A DNA stretch of 6,762 bases, taken from NCBI GenBank assembly GCA_023269365.1, contig JAHFTN010000088.1:1-6762 (forward strand). The letters run 5' to 3'. The position numbers and the translations under genes were made by a program. Source of the stretch: Chlamydiota bacterium. Its GTDB lineage: Bacteria; Chlamydiota; Chlamydiia; Chlamydiales; Rhabdochlamydiaceae. A model generated the notes under the pieces. It did no database searches. It saw nothing but the letters and a program-made list of their open reading frames with translations, and had not been told where the DNA came from. Below are positions 1 to 5,117 of the stretch, piece after piece. Within the stretch, counting starts at the first letter, position 1. Every line of letters begins with the position of its first letter.

Positions 1-966
1 GGGAGACGGCCCACATCGATAGAAAAAGCAACGCCTCAAGGAGACGCTAAGAGAAGAGATTTTACAATCAATGGGATGTTTTGGGATCCGTTACAAGAAA
101 AGCTCTACGACTTTGTGCAGGGGCAAGTGGACCTCGCTCAAGGGATTATCCGAGCCATCGGAGATCCCCACGAGAGATTCTTAGAAGATAGGCTGCGCAT
201 GATGCGCGCTGTGCGCTATGCCACGCGTTTTAATTTTTCTATCGAGCCCGCAACAGAAAAAGCCATTATCTCCCATGCCAAGGGTTTGTTGCCCGCTGTT
301 GCCATGGAGCGGGTTTGGCAAGAGTTTAAGAAGATGGCGCGCTTTTCCCATTTCGACAGAGGGCTTATCCAGCTGCACGAGTTCGAACTTCTCCCCGTCA
401 TTTTCCCTCAGCTTAAAGGAGTTTCTTCCGAGGAGGTTAAGCAACGCCTGCTCCCTTTGAAATTTTTCCCAGAAGGGATCCCTGCTATTTGCGAACTAAT
501 GGAATTATTTCCTTCTGAGACGCTAGAGCAGTTGTTGGACTTATGCGACTATTTAAAACTTTCCAATGAGGAACGGGCGAGTGTGACATTCCTACACCGA
601 GCGAAACAGCTACTTCAGATGCCAGAGGAATGGCTCTTGCGGCTAGAGAGGGTAGAATGGGTAAAGTTCTATGCAGACCCCCATGCTGAGATGAGTCTTG
701 GTATCGTTGCGGCACGCCTCCCTTACAGGGAAGCTTTTCTAGCTCAGCATAAAAAAAGACAAGGGGCTCTCTCTTCCTACATCAAAAGGGTCATTGAAAA
801 AACTCCCAGGATCAACGCAGAGCACCTCATGGCAGAGGGGATCCGGCCGGGAAAAATTTTGGGCTCCCTGCTCCAAGAGGCAGAAAAAATAAATATCAAC
901 CTAGGGATAGAAGATCGAAATGCAATCATTGCGCTTTTGAAAAAATCTCCCCTGTGGGAGTCTTAG
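1..966 (+). CDS. cca: CCA tRNA nucleotidyltransferase / poly(A) polymerase family, 5'-truncated by window edge
   Basis: Adds or repairs the 3'-terminal CCA of tRNAs in the cytoplasm, using CTP and ATP. The frame is open from base 1, so the true start and roughly the first 100 residues, with the GG and DxD catalytic motifs, lie outside the window; 321 residues are visible. Seen here: RRDFTING at visible residues 18-25, the hallmark of class II (bacterial/eukaryotic) nucleotidyltransferases. It is followed by DP..EKLYDFVQGQVDL and the ERFLEDRLRMMRAVRYA helix (58-74), which is the family's neck motif. The rest is helical, ending in a basic region of the RPGKILGSLLQEAE type that is usual in short bacterial enzymes; no HD domain is visible. 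Whether it adds CCA, only CC or only A cannot be told, because the deciding parts are upstream. The stop lies 5 bases before the next gene, which suggests an operon. Confidence 0.93.
   Translation, partial: GRRPTSIEKATPQGDAKRRDFTINGMFWDPLQEKLYDFVQGQVDLAQGIIRAIGDPHERFLEDRLRMMRAVRYATRFNFSIEPATEKAIISHAKGLLPAVAMERVWQEFKKMARFSHFDRGLIQLHEFELLPVIFPQLKGVSSEEVKQRLLPLKFFPEGIPAICELMELFPSETLEQLLDLCDYLKLSNEERASVTFLHRAKQLLQMPEEWLLRLERVEWVKFYADPHAEMSLGIVAARLPYREAFLAQHKKRQGALSSYIKRVIEKTPRINAEHLMAEGIRPGKILGSLLQEAEKININLGIEDRNAIIALLKKSPLWES
956..960 (+). promoter_or_regulatory. Ribosome binding site deciding the start of the kinase-like gene
   Basis: GGGAG lies 11 bases before the ATG at 972. An in-frame GTG at 954 would extend the protein by six residues, but it overlaps this site and has no purine-rich site of its own upstream. 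ATG 972 also leaves the signal-peptide-like start MLKK at the very N-terminus. Confidence 0.5.
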
Positions 967-971
967 AGACT

Positions 972-1862
972 ATGTTGAAGAAATTTTACGTCTCTCTTGC
1001 ATTCATTCTGTTTGCCATCTCCCTTTTTCTGGGAGCAGATCGGTTTTTTCATCACCAGTCGACCCGATTTTCCATCAATAAGATGACCACTGTGTTGGCA
1101 AACCCGTTCAAATGGGAACTACCCCCCCTCTCTTCTCAAGAGAAAAGTGAGTTAAGTCATATTCTCAATCAAAAATTTACCTATTATAACAAAGGATCTC
1201 AATCCTACGTCTTCATTTCAGAAGACAAGAAGTATATCCTTAAATTTTTTAAGCAACAAAAGTTTACCTCTCGCAGTTGGTTAGCCCATATTCCTTTGTC
1301 ATTTAATCCGTATTACCAAGAGTATCTATTCAAGCAGAACAAATGTAGATCTGCCCTTGAAGCATTTAAGACAGCGTTTACAGAGTTAAGCCAAGAGACG
1401 GGGCTCCTCTATGTGCATATGAGCCCATCCCAGTCGTTCCATCAACGGGTCATGCTCCTAGATAAGAATTCAGAGGGGCACAGCGTGGATTTGGGAAAGA
1501 TGGTATTTTGTGTGCAAAAGCATGCTGACCTGATCTATTCGCGCATTATAGAACTCATGCATCAAGGAGATGTGGAGGGGGCTAAAAAAATCATTAGCTC
1601 CGTATTTTCCCTCATTGACCACCTAGGAAAGAAGGGGGTTGTAGACAATGACCCCATTTTGCGAAAAAATTTTGGTCTCATCGAGGATGTAGCCGTACAG
1701 ATCGACATTGGCAAACTGCGCATCGACCCTTCCCGAGGAAAAAACCTCCTCTACAAGCAAGAGATAGGGAGCATCACGCACAGCTTCAAAGTCTGGATCG
1801 AAACCTACTACCCAGAGCTCTCTTCTCATTTTGAGCAATGCCTCCGGGCCGCAATTTCTTAA
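972..1862 (+). CDS. Membrane-anchored or secreted protein with faint kinase-like motifs, unknown function
   Basis: A 296-residue protein that I cannot assign to a named family. Residues 1-22 are MLKK followed by a hydrophobic stretch (signal peptide or single membrane anchor), so the rest probably lies outside the cytoplasm. Two segments recall the protein-kinase/aminoglycoside-kinase fold. First, GSQSYVF..EDKKYILKFFK (residues 75-94) has a possible ATP-binding lysine at Lys91, followed by several basic and aromatic residues. Second, GVVDNDPILRKNFG (222-235) and QIDIG (243-247) have D225/D227, N233 and D245 spaced like a catalytic loop and a DFG-type metal site. This is pattern reading, not a confirmed match; a canonical HRD and a clear glycine-rich loop are missing. 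The gene starts 5 bases after the CCA enzyme stop and is probably cotranscribed with it. A GTG at 954 is an alternative start. The 50-bp repeat begins at the base after the stop codon. Confidence 0.82.
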   Translation: MLKKFYVSLAFILFAISLFLGADRFFHHQSTRFSINKMTTVLANPFKWELPPLSSQEKSELSHILNQKFTYYNKGSQSYVFISEDKKYILKFFKQQKFTSRSWLAHIPLSFNPYYQEYLFKQNKCRSALEAFKTAFTELSQETGLLYVHMSPSQSFHQRVMLLDKNSEGHSVDLGKMVFCVQKHADLIYSRIIELMHQGDVEGAKKIISSVFSLIDHLGKKGVVDNDPILRKNFGLIEDVAVQIDIGKLRIDPSRGKNLLYKQEIGSITHSFKVWIETYYPELSSHFEQCLRAAIS

Positions 1863-1912
1863 CTCGACTTTGTACAAAATTCCGTGCGAGACCGGGCCCG
1901 AGACCGTTACCG
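1863..1912 (+). repeat. Left arm of 50-bp inverted repeat with hexamer-periodic GC-rich core
   Basis: Begins CTCGACTTTGTACAAAATTC and continues into a GC-rich core with the palindrome CGGGCCCG. The core shows a six-base rhythm (units of the type CGAGAC / CGGGCC), which in one frame reads as alternating arginine codons (RDRARDRYR). It differs from the right arm at three positions only, two of them G-to-A type differences inside the core. Read directly from the sequence. Confidence 0.88.
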
Positions 1913-2048
1913 AACCGAAGGCCGCGACATCTTTGTTAGCATAGCTTCTATACGCAATATACACAAAAAAACTCAAAAGTTGGACTTGATTCAGCCCAAT
2001 CAAGAAAAAAATAACAAGATATTAGGATGGACAGGATAGGAATCCAGT

Positions 2049-2237
2049 TCAGGTTTGTTCGTCTGATCTCATAAGGGCATGGATTTTCTGTCTTAGTTGC
2101 TCTACCTCATCTAATTCGTTGGGATGATGCAGGCGTTTGTATTCCAATTTCTGTTGTCCAAAATTAATCAGCAGTCCAACTGATATCCCTGATGCCTTTA
2201 AATAATTTATAACCTGCGCTTTATGCTCTGGCAACTG
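2049..2237 (-). pseudogene. 5'-truncated GxxExxY family (PDDEXK_3) protein, C-terminal remnant
   Basis: The 62 readable residues contain HKAQVINYLKASG followed by VGLLINFG and LEYKRL, the highly conserved C-terminal block of GxxExxY proteins (PF13366/TIGR04256, usually about 120-130 residues, related to PD-(D/E)XK nucleases, biological role unknown). The N-terminal half with the GxxExxY motif and the acidic nuclease-like residues is absent. Upstream in the same frame the sequence leaves the family pattern at QLPEHK and runs into unrelated codons and then the right repeat arm. The only start nearby is a TTG at 2234 with no convincing ribosome binding site. The C-terminal tail after LEYKRL is about 25 residues longer than usual. 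I read this as a broken gene rather than a functional short one. Confidence 0.72.
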
Positions 2238-2309
2238 AAATGGAGGAATGGGTGCAAAATATAGTGAAATGTGTGCTTCAAGCTGCGTAGTTTTCGGAGA
2301 ACGAATCCT

Positions 2310-2359
2310 CGGTATCGGTTTCGGGCCCGGTTTCGCACGGAATTTTGTACAAAGTCGAG
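2310..2359 (-). repeat. Right arm of 50-bp inverted repeat
   Basis: The reverse complement matches 1863-1912 at 47 of 50 bases. On the plus strand it shows clear hexamer periodicity: CGGTAT, CGGTTT, CGGGCC, CGGTTT, CGCACG. Short arginine-rich ORFs across it on either strand are products of this periodicity, not likely genes. Confidence 0.88.
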
Positions 2360-2443
2360 ATCAAGTATCTTAATGTTCAGGAATCCATTAAGTAAATCCA
2401 AAACTGAATTTGTCCAAGGCTTAACTGCCCACATTTTTGAAAG

Positions 2444-2468
2444 AAGGCTATTTAAAAAAATAGGCCTT
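2444..2468 (+). other. Hairpin upstream of the hydrolase gene
   Basis: AAGGCTATTT and AAATAGGCCTT pair as a 10-bp stem with one bulged G and a four-A loop. It lies 35 bases before the hydrolase start. No run of T follows, so it is not a clear terminator; it may cap the element region or sit in the hydrolase leader. Confidence 0.4.
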
Positions 2469-2503
2469 TCTGTTACTTAAGGATTAGACAAGGCACTTTT
2501 ACA

Positions 2504-3562
2504 ATGACTAGCAAACGTTTGCGTTGGATTTTTTATTTTTCTCTTCCCTTTGCTTTACTAGCGCTTCCCTTTACAACCCACTTTAGCTGGGGCAAGTATT
2601 TTAACACGATTGTCCTCCAGCCACAAAAAACGGGGATTACCACATTTCAGTACAATGATGAAAAGAGAGGGCGCCCTCTTGTTACAGAGGTGTGGTATCC
2701 TGTGGATATCCAGAGCCCCTCACAGGCAGCACTTGGGTTCTGGATGCGCTGTGACGAGGCGCGAGATGTGCCTATGAGCACGAAAAAAGCGCAATACCCT
2801 CTTATCATGATGTCTCACGGCAGTGGAGGAGATCGCTATACCATCTCTTGGTTAGCGGAGGTGCTAGCTTCTAATGGATATATCGTAGCTGCCATGGATC
2901 ACTATGGGAACACGTGGAATAATAAAATCCCTGAGCTCTACATACAGCCTTGGGAAAGACCGGCAGATATCTCGTTTGTGTTAGATCAACTTTTAAATGA
3001 TTCCTGGCTAAAAGAGCATATCGATCTTAGTCGGATCGGTTTTGCCGGATATTCTTTGGGAGGAGCTACCGGCATTTGGGTCGCAGGAGCAGAAGCTGCC
3101 CACCTCGATGCCGCGTCGGTTAAGAAGTATGCTTCCCAAGACCTAGAAGGGATCATTTCTCTAGACCTTGTCGATACGATGAATTTTGAAAAAGCAAAAC
3201 ATTCTTATCGGGACCCGCGGATCTCTGCAGCGGTTGTCATGGCCCCCGCGCTGGGATGGGTATTTGATGAGCAGAGTTTAAAAAATATCGACATTCCCAT
3301 TTTCATCATCGCACCAGAAAACGATCTCGTCGTGCCAACGGAGATGAATGCGAAGGTCTTTGCAAAAAAAATTGCAAAAGCGACACTTAAAATCCTCCCA
3401 GGAGAAGCGACTCATTATGTCTTTCTTAACAGAGCGACAGTTGTTGGGAAACGGTTTCTAGATAAGAGGTATTGTGAAGATCCCGCGTCTATCGATAGAA
3501 AGAAAATTCACGATTTTATTGCGAAGAATTCTGTGGATTTTTTTAATAAACAACTACAATAG
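2504..3562 (+). CDS. Exported alpha/beta hydrolase, dienelactone hydrolase / PAF-acetylhydrolase-like
   Basis: A 352-residue serine hydrolase; the substrate is unknown but likely an ester, possibly a lipid. The N-terminus (KRLRWIFYFSLPFALLALPF, residues 4-23) is a basic stretch plus hydrophobic segment, suggesting a signal peptide or membrane anchor and an extracytoplasmic active site. The core shows the oxyanion region SHGSGG (104-109), the nucleophile elbow GYSLGG with Ser184, a probable acid Asp274 in PENDLVVP, and the catalytic His304 in EATHYVF: a complete triad in the right order. The long N-terminal section with VTEVWYP (60-66) before SHGSGG is typical of the predicted dienelactone hydrolase group (COG4188), which resembles type II PAF acetylhydrolases. 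The start ATG has AAGG 10 bases upstream. Its 3' end overlaps the convergent pgeF by 9 bp. Confidence 0.88.
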   Translation: MTSKRLRWIFYFSLPFALLALPFTTHFSWGKYFNTIVLQPQKTGITTFQYNDEKRGRPLVTEVWYPVDIQSPSQAALGFWMRCDEARDVPMSTKKAQYPLIMMSHGSGGDRYTISWLAEVLASNGYIVAAMDHYGNTWNNKIPELYIQPWERPADISFVLDQLLNDSWLKEHIDLSRIGFAGYSLGGATGIWVAGAEAAHLDAASVKKYASQDLEGIISLDLVDTMNFEKAKHSYRDPRISAAVVMAPALGWVFDEQSLKNIDIPIFIIAPENDLVVPTEMNAKVFAKKIAKATLKILPGEATHYVFLNRATVVGKRFLDKRYCEDPASIDRKKIHDFIAKNSVDFFNKQLQ

Positions 3563-4318
3563 GCTTGCTACCGTAGCATTTCTTCCTGTCACTTTATCTC
3601 GGCGGTAAGAGAAGTAGTGCTCTGGATTGGAATAGGTGCAGATTTCTGCAATCTGTATATGGTGGGAAAGGATTCCACACTGTTTCAACTGGTCCCTTGC
3701 GATCTCCCAAAGGTTGAAGTGGTGTGTCTCATTTTTAAAGGCCCAAAATGAGGGAGGGAACTCCTTTTTGTAATGGATAAATTCGGAATGGTTGGGCCCT
3801 AAGCTAGGGGCAATGCACACAAGGGTGTCTTTTGGCAGAGTTCCAAAATCCCTCCCCATTTTCTGTAGGGTAGCTTTATAGATATTTTGAACAAGGCCTC
3901 GCCAACCGGCATGGACGACGGCTAAAGCCTTATGAAGAGGATCATAAAAAATGGCGGCTTGACAGTCCGCATGCATAACCATCAGGGGGAGCCCCGGTTG
4001 CCCCGTGACCAATCCATCACAAGAGGGAGTTCTTTTTTCGAGAGCCTTGACGAGAGCGAGCTCACATCCATGAACTTGATTTCCATAGAAAAGAGAAGGC
4101 ACTCCAAGAGCTCGAGAGATGCGCTTGTGATTTTCTTTTACAGCTTCTGCCACATCACCAAAACGCTCTGTCACATTAAGCGTTCCAAAGGGGGGCTGGC
4201 TCACGCCGCCATTGCGCAGAAATACGCCCTGGATAAGTCCAGGAATCTCGCTTAATAGCTCAAATTCCAACCACTGGAGATCTTCTTTTTGTTTTAAAAG
4301 CACAAGTCCTCTTAGCAT
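3554..4318 (-). CDS. pgeF: Peptidoglycan editing factor PgeF (YfiH/LACC1, polyphenol oxidase family)
   Basis: Member of the YfiH/DUF152 multicopper-oxidase-like family. PgeF removes L-serine wrongly placed on the UDP-MurNAc peptidoglycan precursor; relatives also have purine nucleoside activities. The 254 residues match the usual length. Seen: NQVHG with His83, HADC with Cys119, and HAGWRG with His136. The spacing (36 and 17 residues) equals that of the metal ligands His71/Cys107/His124 of E. coli YfiH. Also seen are CIAPSLGP (168-175), a variant of the family's CIGP motif, and the C-terminal C(227)TYSNPEHYFSYRRDKVTGRN block. The ATG at 4318 directly follows the T-run of a terminator and has no ribosome binding site. 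GTG 4303 is another possible start, with AGAGGA only 3 bases before it. The gene converges on the hydrolase gene with a 9-bp overlap. Confidence 0.95.
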   Translation of the reverse strand: MLRGLVLLKQKEDLQWLEFELLSEIPGLIQGVFLRNGGVSQPPFGTLNVTERFGDVAEAVKENHKRISRALGVPSLFYGNQVHGCELALVKALEKRTPSCDGLVTGQPGLPLMVMHADCQAAIFYDPLHKALAVVHAGWRGLVQNIYKATLQKMGRDFGTLPKDTLVCIAPSLGPNHSEFIHYKKEFPPSFWAFKNETHHFNLWEIARDQLKQCGILSHHIQIAEICTYSNPEHYFSYRRDKVTGRNATVASLL

Positions 4319-4367
4319 AAAAAAACCGCTTTTTCACGAGGGAAATCCCTCGCAAAAAAACGGTTTT
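4319..4367 (-). terminator. Intrinsic terminator of the small exported-protein gene
   Basis: On the minus strand AAAACCG, a T-run and GCGAGGG pair with CCCTCG, an A-run and CGG followed by seven T (arms 4322-4342 and 4347-4367, loop of four bases). The structure is nearly symmetric, with A-runs on both outer sides, so it could also work on the plus strand. The T-run ends at 4319, immediately before the proposed pgeF ATG. Confidence 0.85.
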
Positions 4368-4387
4368 GATAAGGAGGTCATCCTAAA

Positions 4388-4756
4388 TTACTTAGTAGCC
4401 TCAGGGCTTGTTTTCCCTGCATTAACGACTTCTGCAGTTTTCATCTCTTTTGCTGTAAGCATGTGCTGTAATGCTTCATTTGCATTGGCACCGTTCTTTA
4501 CAGCAACGATAACCGCTTGTCTCTGTTCTGCAGAAAGTTTATCGCAAAAAGATTTGCGGTTTTGATCATTGAGTGTTGCAGAAAAAGCTTGCTCATCAGC
4601 AGATAACTTGCTTTCTGTAGCTTCTAAAGCTTTTTGAGCTGTTGTCACAACTTGATTCTTTTGAGCAGATGCCGTTAGGGCATTTGCTTGTTCTGCATTT
4701 GCAGATACGCCGACAGCCAAAGCAGCTACGGCTAACATCATCGCGTACTTCTTCAT
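4388..4756 (-). CDS. Small exported protein with signal peptide, unknown function
   Basis: A 122-residue protein that I do not recognise. The start at 4756 is chosen because it has an AGGAGAG site 9 bases upstream and begins a textbook signal peptide: MKK, a hydrophobic core (AMMLAVAALAVGV), then SANA with likely cleavage after Ala21. A longer reading from a TTG at 4786 would put the ribosome binding site inside the gene. The mature part is hydrophilic, alanine- and glutamine-rich and probably helical, with a single Cys71. It carries the repeated short pattern LSADEQ (51-56) / LSAEQR (74-79); the second resembles the LTxxQ motif of Spy/CpxP periplasmic chaperones, but this is too short to classify it. 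It has its own promoter candidate and terminator, so it is probably a single-gene unit. The protein is likely periplasmic or secreted. Confidence 0.82.
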   Translation of the reverse strand: MKKYAMMLAVAALAVGVSANAEQANALTASAQKNQVVTTAQKALEATESKLSADEQAFSATLNDQNRKSFCDKLSAEQRQAVIVAVKNGANANEALQHMLTAKEMKTAEVVNAGKTSPEATK

Positions 4757-4765
4757 ATTTTTAAT

Positions 4766-4772
4766 CTCTCCT
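4766..4772 (-). promoter_or_regulatory. Ribosome binding site of the small exported protein
   Basis: AGGAGAG on the minus strand, 9 bases from the ATG at 4756. It is the strongest Shine-Dalgarno match in the window and fixes the start of this gene. Confidence 0.75.
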
Positions 4773-4803
4773 AAGATTCTAAGCAAAACACTTACCTAGT
4801 ATG

Positions 4804-4850
4804 GGAACTACTGTAGGAATATCTCTCTTTTTTTGTCTACATATAGTTCC
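4804..4850. repeat. Dyad overlapping the leftward promoter candidate (possible operator)
   Basis: GGAACTA-C-TGTAG (4804-4816) and the inverted arm CTACA-TA-TAGTTCC (4837-4850) match over 7 plus 5 bp, separated by 20 bases with a T-rich stretch. The arms cover the proposed -10 and -35 of the leftward promoter. It could be a protein-binding operator or, if transcription starts further upstream, a leader hairpin. Confidence 0.45.
4810..4839 (-). promoter_or_regulatory. Candidate sigma-70-type promoter for the small exported-protein gene
   Basis: On the minus strand TAGACA (4834-4839) and TACAGT (4810-4815) with an 18-base spacer; 5 of 6 and 4 of 6 matches to consensus. Transcription would start near 4803, giving a leader of about 47 bases. 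Confidence 0.3.
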
Positions 4851-4874
4851 AAATTCTCTCAAAAAAGGCAAATC

Positions 4875-4902
4875 TTTACAAAACTTGAGCTTTCAATAAA
4901 AT
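4875..4902 (+). promoter_or_regulatory. Candidate sigma-70-type promoter for the glycosyltransferase gene
   Basis: TTTACA (4875-4880) and TAAAAT (4897-4902) with a 16-base spacer, each 5 of 6 to consensus, in an AT-rich stretch. Transcription from about 4909 would give a leader of more than 110 bases containing the 4951-4998 hairpin. Confidence 0.45.
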
Positions 4903-4950
4903 TATTTTTTGCTTCTTGGTGGCGGCGTTGCATTCATCGGTAATTAAGCC

Positions 4951-4998
4951 ACTTATACTCGGCTCTGCTGATTAATTCAGCCGCGCCGAGTATAAAGT
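4951..4998 (+). other. Near-perfect long hairpin in the leader of the glycosyltransferase gene
   Basis: ACTTATACTCGGC pairs with GCCGAGTATAAAGT (13 bp, one bulged A). After a symmetric 3x3 internal loop (TCT/CGC), GCTGA pairs with TCAGC around a TTAAT loop. There is no T-run on either strand, so it is not a standard terminator. It may be a structured leader, a dispersed palindromic repeat or a binding site; each arm carries TATACT when read inward. Confidence 0.65.
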
Positions 4999-5045
4999 CC
5001 AGTCTTGGCAAAGAAATCCACTTGTGCTGATTAGGGGCCATCATT

Positions 5046-5117
5046 ATGCTACGAAAAATAGAAAGAAACATACACAAGGCTGTATTTTGGCTAGATTTAA
5101 ACTGTCTTTATTCTTGA
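5046..5117 (+). other. Candidate 23-codon leader ORF overlapping the glycosyltransferase start
   Basis: ATG at 5046 has AGGGG 8 bases upstream, a better initiation signal than either start in the glycosyltransferase frame. It reads MLRKIERNIHKAVFWLDLNC and three more residues to TGA at 5115-5117, running across the TTG start at 5087. It may be a coupling or regulatory leader peptide, or the original N-terminus of the glycosyltransferase displaced by a frameshift. Confidence 0.25.

Larger units (their letters stand above)
1863..2359. mobile_element. Putative decayed element bounded by 50-bp inverted repeats
   Basis: A 497-bp segment lies between two inverted 50-bp arms (1863-1912 and 2310-2359, 47 of 50 positions matching, with the outermost 27 identical). 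Inside is the C-terminal part of a GxxExxY-type gene on the minus strand. The left edge is flush with the stop codon of the preceding gene. No transposase is seen. No clean target duplication is visible: TCTTAA occurs just left of the left arm and again 8 bases beyond the right arm, which may be chance. The rest (1913-2048 and 2238-2309) holds no recognisable gene. It could be a MITE-like element, a pair of dispersed palindromic repeats that landed in opposite orientation, or a larger island now mostly deleted. Confidence 0.45.

Noticed and set aside
181..715. Antisense and out-of-frame ORFs inside the CCA enzyme gene
   Set aside because: They overlap a gene with unmistakable family motifs and show none of their own.
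1623..2003. 126-codon minus-strand ORF across the 3' end of the kinase-like gene and left repeat arm
   Set aside because: Antisense shadow of a convincing gene; no family pattern or ribosome binding site.
1985..2004. 7-bp perfect hairpin CTTGATT/AATCAAG followed by A-run, considered as terminator
   Set aside because: On the plus strand it is followed by A, not T; on the minus strand the T-run precedes the hairpin, so it fits neither direction.
2207..2480. Short arginine-rich ORFs on both strands across the right repeat arm
   Set aside because: The arginine pattern comes from the hexamer periodicity of the repeat; they conflict with the GxxExxY remnant and have no start signals.
4371..4378. 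AAGGAGGT on the plus strand as a ribosome binding site
   Set aside because: No start codon follows at usable distance (TAA and TAG come soon after); it makes sense only as its complement on the minus strand.
3932..4565. Plus-strand ORFs opposite pgeF and the small exported-protein gene
   Set aside because: Shadows of well-supported minus-strand genes; composition and start signals are poor.
4900..5040. Possible tRNA or riboswitch in the divergent intergenic region
   Set aside because: No cloverleaf, T-loop or recognisable riboswitch core was found; only the single long hairpin is supported.
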